DNA of 7,322 bases from an uncultured Acidimicrobiales bacterium. Its GTDB lineage: Bacteria > Actinomycetota > Acidimicrobiia > Acidimicrobiales > Aldehydirespiratoraceae. The notes below the pieces were generated by a model. The model searched no databases. It worked only from the letters and a program-made list of their open reading frames with translations, and had not been told where the DNA came from. Position 1 is the stretch's first letter, and every line of letters begins with the position of its first letter. Position numbers and translations under genes: made by a program. Location of the stretch: the NCBI GenBank assembly GCA_938091985.1, contig CALKOE010000140.1, positions 1 to 7,322 of the forward strand, read 5' to 3'. This document shows, piece by piece, positions 5,078 through 7,322 of the stretch.

Positions 5078-6031
5078 CTACTGATCGGCCGTGGCGCGGC
5101 GGATGAGCTCGGTCAGACCGGCGCCATCGCTGCCGGACAGTGCACGGTCGACGGAAGCCGCTCCGGCGTTGGTGGCGTTGGCCCGAGCCTCTGCCGCCGT
5201 CTTGTCGAGATCGCCGAGTGTTTCGCCGTCGGGCTCGACCACCAGCACGGCCGTGCCGCGAGCACGCACCTCGGCCACTTCGTCGTCGAGCTTGCTGCTG
5301 AACCACGCCCGTGATGGGTCGGTGATCCAGCTGCGGCTCCCGGGAGCGGCCGTCATCGCGGATGACACGATCACGAGGTCGAAGCCGAGCGTCGCGGCGA
5401 GATCGAGGTTGGTCGACGAATGCACACCGCCGTCGACGTATTCACGTTCGCCGACCTTGCCGGGGCGGTAGGCGCCGGGAACGGCAGCCGAGGAGCGCAC
5501 GGCCTGACCGATGTTGCCGCGCACGTCGTCACGACCGAACACCACACGGCGCCCGTCGGACATGCGCACCGCAGTGATCCAGAGCGGCTGATCGGGCCAG
5601 CCGTCGGGCATGAGCTCGTTCATCCGCGTCTCGAGCGGCTCGCCGGATCGGGTGCCGCGCGGCATGTTGCCGGTGGCGAGCCGAAGCGGATCGACCCTCC
5701 ACGGGGGCCAGGCGGCGCGCAGTGCCATCTTGGGCGACGCCGGTCGCCAGTCTCGTTCGGCCTCTGGCTCGGTGTAGGGGGTGACGATGCGGGCGTAGAT
5801 CTCTTCGGCCTCAGGGCTGATCGGCCCTCCGACCATGTGGATCTTGCGGTCGATCGCAGCCACACCGGCGCGCAATGTGACCGCGGTGATCGATCCCGCC
5901 GACGTGCCGACGACGAGGTCAGCGGTGCGGGCATCCCACCCGGCAACCTCCTGCAAGCGGCCGAGAACGCCCGAATGCCACGGATCGCCGAGCGGACCGC
6001 CGGCGCTGAGTACGAGTCCGATGGAAATCAT
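5078..6031 (-). CDS. Patatin-like phospholipase / acyl hydrolase
   Basis: 317-residue patatin-family hydrolase, expected to release fatty acids from phospholipids or similar esters through a Ser-Asp dyad. GLVLSAGGPLGDPWHSGVL (5-23) gives the oxyanion-hole glycines (GGxxG). VVGTSAG (40-46) holds nucleophile S44 in GxSxG. SSAAVPGAYRP (180-190) and EYVDGGVHS (197-205) give the family's later motifs, with D200 the catalytic Asp of DGG. No signal peptide or membrane segment is visible, so it is probably cytosolic. The frame is open for 51 codons upstream, but ATG 6031 starts right at the first beta strand and has a TACCCT -10 ending 8 nt before it; the longer form would overlap the divergent helicase gene. 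Its 3' end converges with the lipoprotein gene, 6 bp apart. The physiological substrate cannot be read from the sequence. Confidence 0.88.
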   Translation of the reverse strand: MISIGLVLSAGGPLGDPWHSGVLGRLQEVAGWDARTADLVVGTSAGSITAVTLRAGVAAIDRKIHMVGGPISPEAEEIYARIVTPYTEPEAERDWRPASPKMALRAAWPPWRVDPLRLATGNMPRGTRSGEPLETRMNELMPDGWPDQPLWITAVRMSDGRRVVFGRDDVRGNIGQAVRSSAAVPGAYRPGKVGEREYVDGGVHSSTNLDLAATLGFDLVIVSSAMTAAPGSRSWITDPSRAWFSSKLDDEVAEVRARGTAVLVVEPDGETLGDLDKTAAEARANATNAGAASVDRALSGSDGAGLTELIRRATADQ

Positions 6032-6129
6032 CTGAGCAGAGGGTACGACGCGGCGGGCTCGTTGGTGTGCCGCCAGGAGCGCCGGTACAATGAACCGTTT
6101 CCCCCTTTCTCGGGAGTACGAACCCCCAC
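6032..6129. promoter_or_regulatory. Divergent promoter region patatin / HelD
   Basis: On the plus strand TTGGTG (6062-6067), an 18-nt spacer and TACAAT (6086-6091) form the best sigma-70-type promoter in the window. Transcription would start near 6098, giving a leader of about 32 nt before the helicase GTG. GGGAG at 6112-6116 is a weak, distant ribosome-binding site. On the minus strand TACCCT (6045-6040) ends 8 nt before the patatin ATG, consistent with a leaderless start. I see no long inverted repeat of the kind that marks rifamycin-responsive helR promoters. Confidence 0.5.
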
Positions 6130-7322
6130 GTGTCTGACCGTCACCCAGAACTCGATGCCGAACAAGCCCACCTCGACTGGGCATATGCGTGTCTTCAAGA
6201 GGCGCGCGACCGCGCCAATCGTGTCACCGGTGGGCATGAGGCCCAGAAGGGCGGCACCAACCAGCACCGGTTCGAGCGCGAATCAATGATCGAAGGGGCC
6301 GTGAATCGGCTCAGCCAGCTGAATCTGGGCGACCGGTCCCTGGTTTTCGGTCGTATCGACCCGGAGGGCACCGGTGAGAAGTTCCACATCGGGCGCCTTG
6401 GCGTGTGGGACCGAGAACAAGACCCTGTGGTGGTCGACTGGCGCGCCCCGATCGCCGAACCCTTCTATCGAGCCACCGGTCGTGAGCCGATGGGCATCGA
6501 GCGACGCCGTCACTTCGCCACGCGCGGCCGCACGATCCTCGGGATCGACGACGAGCTGTTCGGCGACATGCGCGACGTCACCGCGGATGAGCTGACGACA
6601 AGAGGGCACGGCGCACTGATTGCCGCGCTCGAGGCATCACGCACCGGCCGCCTGGGCGACATCGTCGCCACGATCCAGGGTGAGCAGGACGAGATCATTC
6701 GCGCCGACATGCCCGGCGTGTTGGTCGTCCAGGGCGGCCCGGGCACCGGCAAGACCGTGGTTGCGCTCCATCGCGCCGCCTACCTCCTCTACACCCATCG
6801 ATTCCCGCTGGAGGGCCAGGGAGTGCTCGTCGTCGGCCCCAACCGGCTGTTTGTGGCCTACATCGAGCAGGTGCTGCCATCGCTCGGCGAGGCCGGTGTC
6901 GACATCGCAGTGCTCGCTGACCTGGTGCGACCGAGAGTGCGCGTCGACCGCCTCGACAGCGAACCAGCCGCTCGGATCAAGGGCGATCTGCGCATGACCA
7001 AGGTGCTTGCCCACGCAGTTCAGGATCGCGAGCGTGCACTTCGCGACGAGCTCGTCGTCGGGTTCGGACTGCAGCGATTGCGCATCACGGCGTCGGAATC
7101 GGCGTGGGTGATCAAGGAAGCGCGTCGCCGGTCACGAGGCCACAACTCCGGACGCAAGGTCGTCGAGGAGCTGTTCTTCCAGAAGCTCGCGGCGAGCGCT
7201 CGCCGCCATGTCGACGCCAACACCGTTCGTGAACGCATCCGCCACGACCTTCCCATCCGCGAGGCACTCGACTGGATGTGGCCGGTTCTCACCCCAGCGC
7301 ATCTGCTCCACGACCTCTACGG
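6130..7322 (+). CDS. helD: HelD-type RNA polymerase recycling factor / UvrD-like helicase, N-terminal part (cut by right edge)
   Basis: The first 397 residues of an SF1 helicase-like ATPase of the HelD group; the frame is open to the window end. HelD proteins bind RNA polymerase and use ATP to remove it from DNA; some actinobacterial members protect against rifamycins. Residues ~1-60 are charged and likely helical (DAEQAHLDWAYACLQEARDR), fitting the coiled-coil arm that enters the polymerase secondary channel. VVVDWRAPIAEPFYRAT (100-116) is a hallmark of this group. A Q-motif-like IQGEQDEIIR (182-191) precedes Walker A GGPGTGKT (202-209), then VALHRAAYLLYTHR and VGPNRLFVAYIEQVLPSLGE. From ~260 onward the inserted HelD-specific region begins. 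Walker B and the C-terminal 2A domain lie beyond the edge. The start GTG 6130 lies downstream of a good promoter; later in-frame ATGs would remove the helical arm. An ordinary UvrD/Rep helicase is unlikely given the N-terminal domain. Confidence 0.88.
   Translation, partial: MSDRHPELDAEQAHLDWAYACLQEARDRANRVTGGHEAQKGGTNQHRFERESMIEGAVNRLSQLNLGDRSLVFGRIDPEGTGEKFHIGRLGVWDREQDPVVVDWRAPIAEPFYRATGREPMGIERRRHFATRGRTILGIDDELFGDMRDVTADELTTRGHGALIAALEASRTGRLGDIVATIQGEQDEIIRADMPGVLVVQGGPGTGKTVVALHRAAYLLYTHRFPLEGQGVLVVGPNRLFVAYIEQVLPSLGEAGVDIAVLADLVRPRVRVDRLDSEPAARIKGDLRMTKVLAHAVQDRERALRDELVVGFGLQRLRITASESAWVIKEARRRSRGHNSGRKVVEELFFQKLAASARRHVDANTVRERIRHDLPIREALDWMWPVLTPAHLLHDLY

Noticed and set aside
6032..6184. 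51-codon N-terminal extension of the patatin-like protein
   Set aside because: It crosses the divergent promoter and helD start, and the conserved first strand begins right after ATG 6031.
1..7322. Phage, transposon, CRISPR, toxin-antitoxin or other defence system
   Set aside because: No integrase, transposase, regularly spaced repeats or small paired genes are visible; every long frame with protein-like composition fits a chromosomal housekeeping or envelope gene.

Overview
The window is GC-rich, tightly packed DNA from an Actinomycetota-type bacterium. Pointers are the HelD-like RNA polymerase factor, the hemE-hemY pair, the compact Rpf-like lipoprotein, GTG starts, and several starts with a TAnnnT -10 hexamer only 6-8 nt upstream, as expected for leaderless mRNAs. 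The long threonine linker in the M23-like lipoprotein and the overall style suggest Acidimicrobiia, but that is inference without a marker gene. No tRNA, rRNA, CRISPR array, insertion sequence or integrase is visible; this looks like chromosomal backbone.

Layout. Positions 1-4230 hold five genes, all on the minus strand. In transcription order they are hemE (uroporphyrinogen decarboxylase), hemY (copro/protoporphyrinogen oxidase, overlapping hemE by GTGA), a divergent TetR-like regulator, an Rpf-like cell-wall lytic lipoprotein, and a class III adenylate cyclase cut by the left edge. Divergent from hemE across 64 bp is a plus-strand M23-like lipoprotein with a Thr-rich linker (4295-5071). It converges, with a 6-bp gap, on a minus-strand patatin-like hydrolase (5078-6031). 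Divergent from that, across 98 bp, is the start of a HelD-type helicase (6130 to the right edge).

How the genes fit together. hemE and hemY are consecutive players in late haem synthesis and are translationally coupled; the chdC/hemQ gene that follows them in mycobacteria is not here. The Rpf-like gene and the cyclase probably form an operon.

The most interesting stretch is the 227-bp gap upstream of the Rpf-like gene. It holds a near-consensus CRP/cAMP box (TGAGA-N6-TCACA, 1035-1050) next to a candidate promoter. It also holds a leader of about 117 nt with nested perfect stems, a possible pseudoknot, and a hairpin abutting the AGGAGG ribosome-binding site. Together these suggest an Rpf gene controlled by cAMP and by a structured leader RNA, with a cAMP-making enzyme in the same operon. 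That circuit is inference, but every element can be seen in the sequence.
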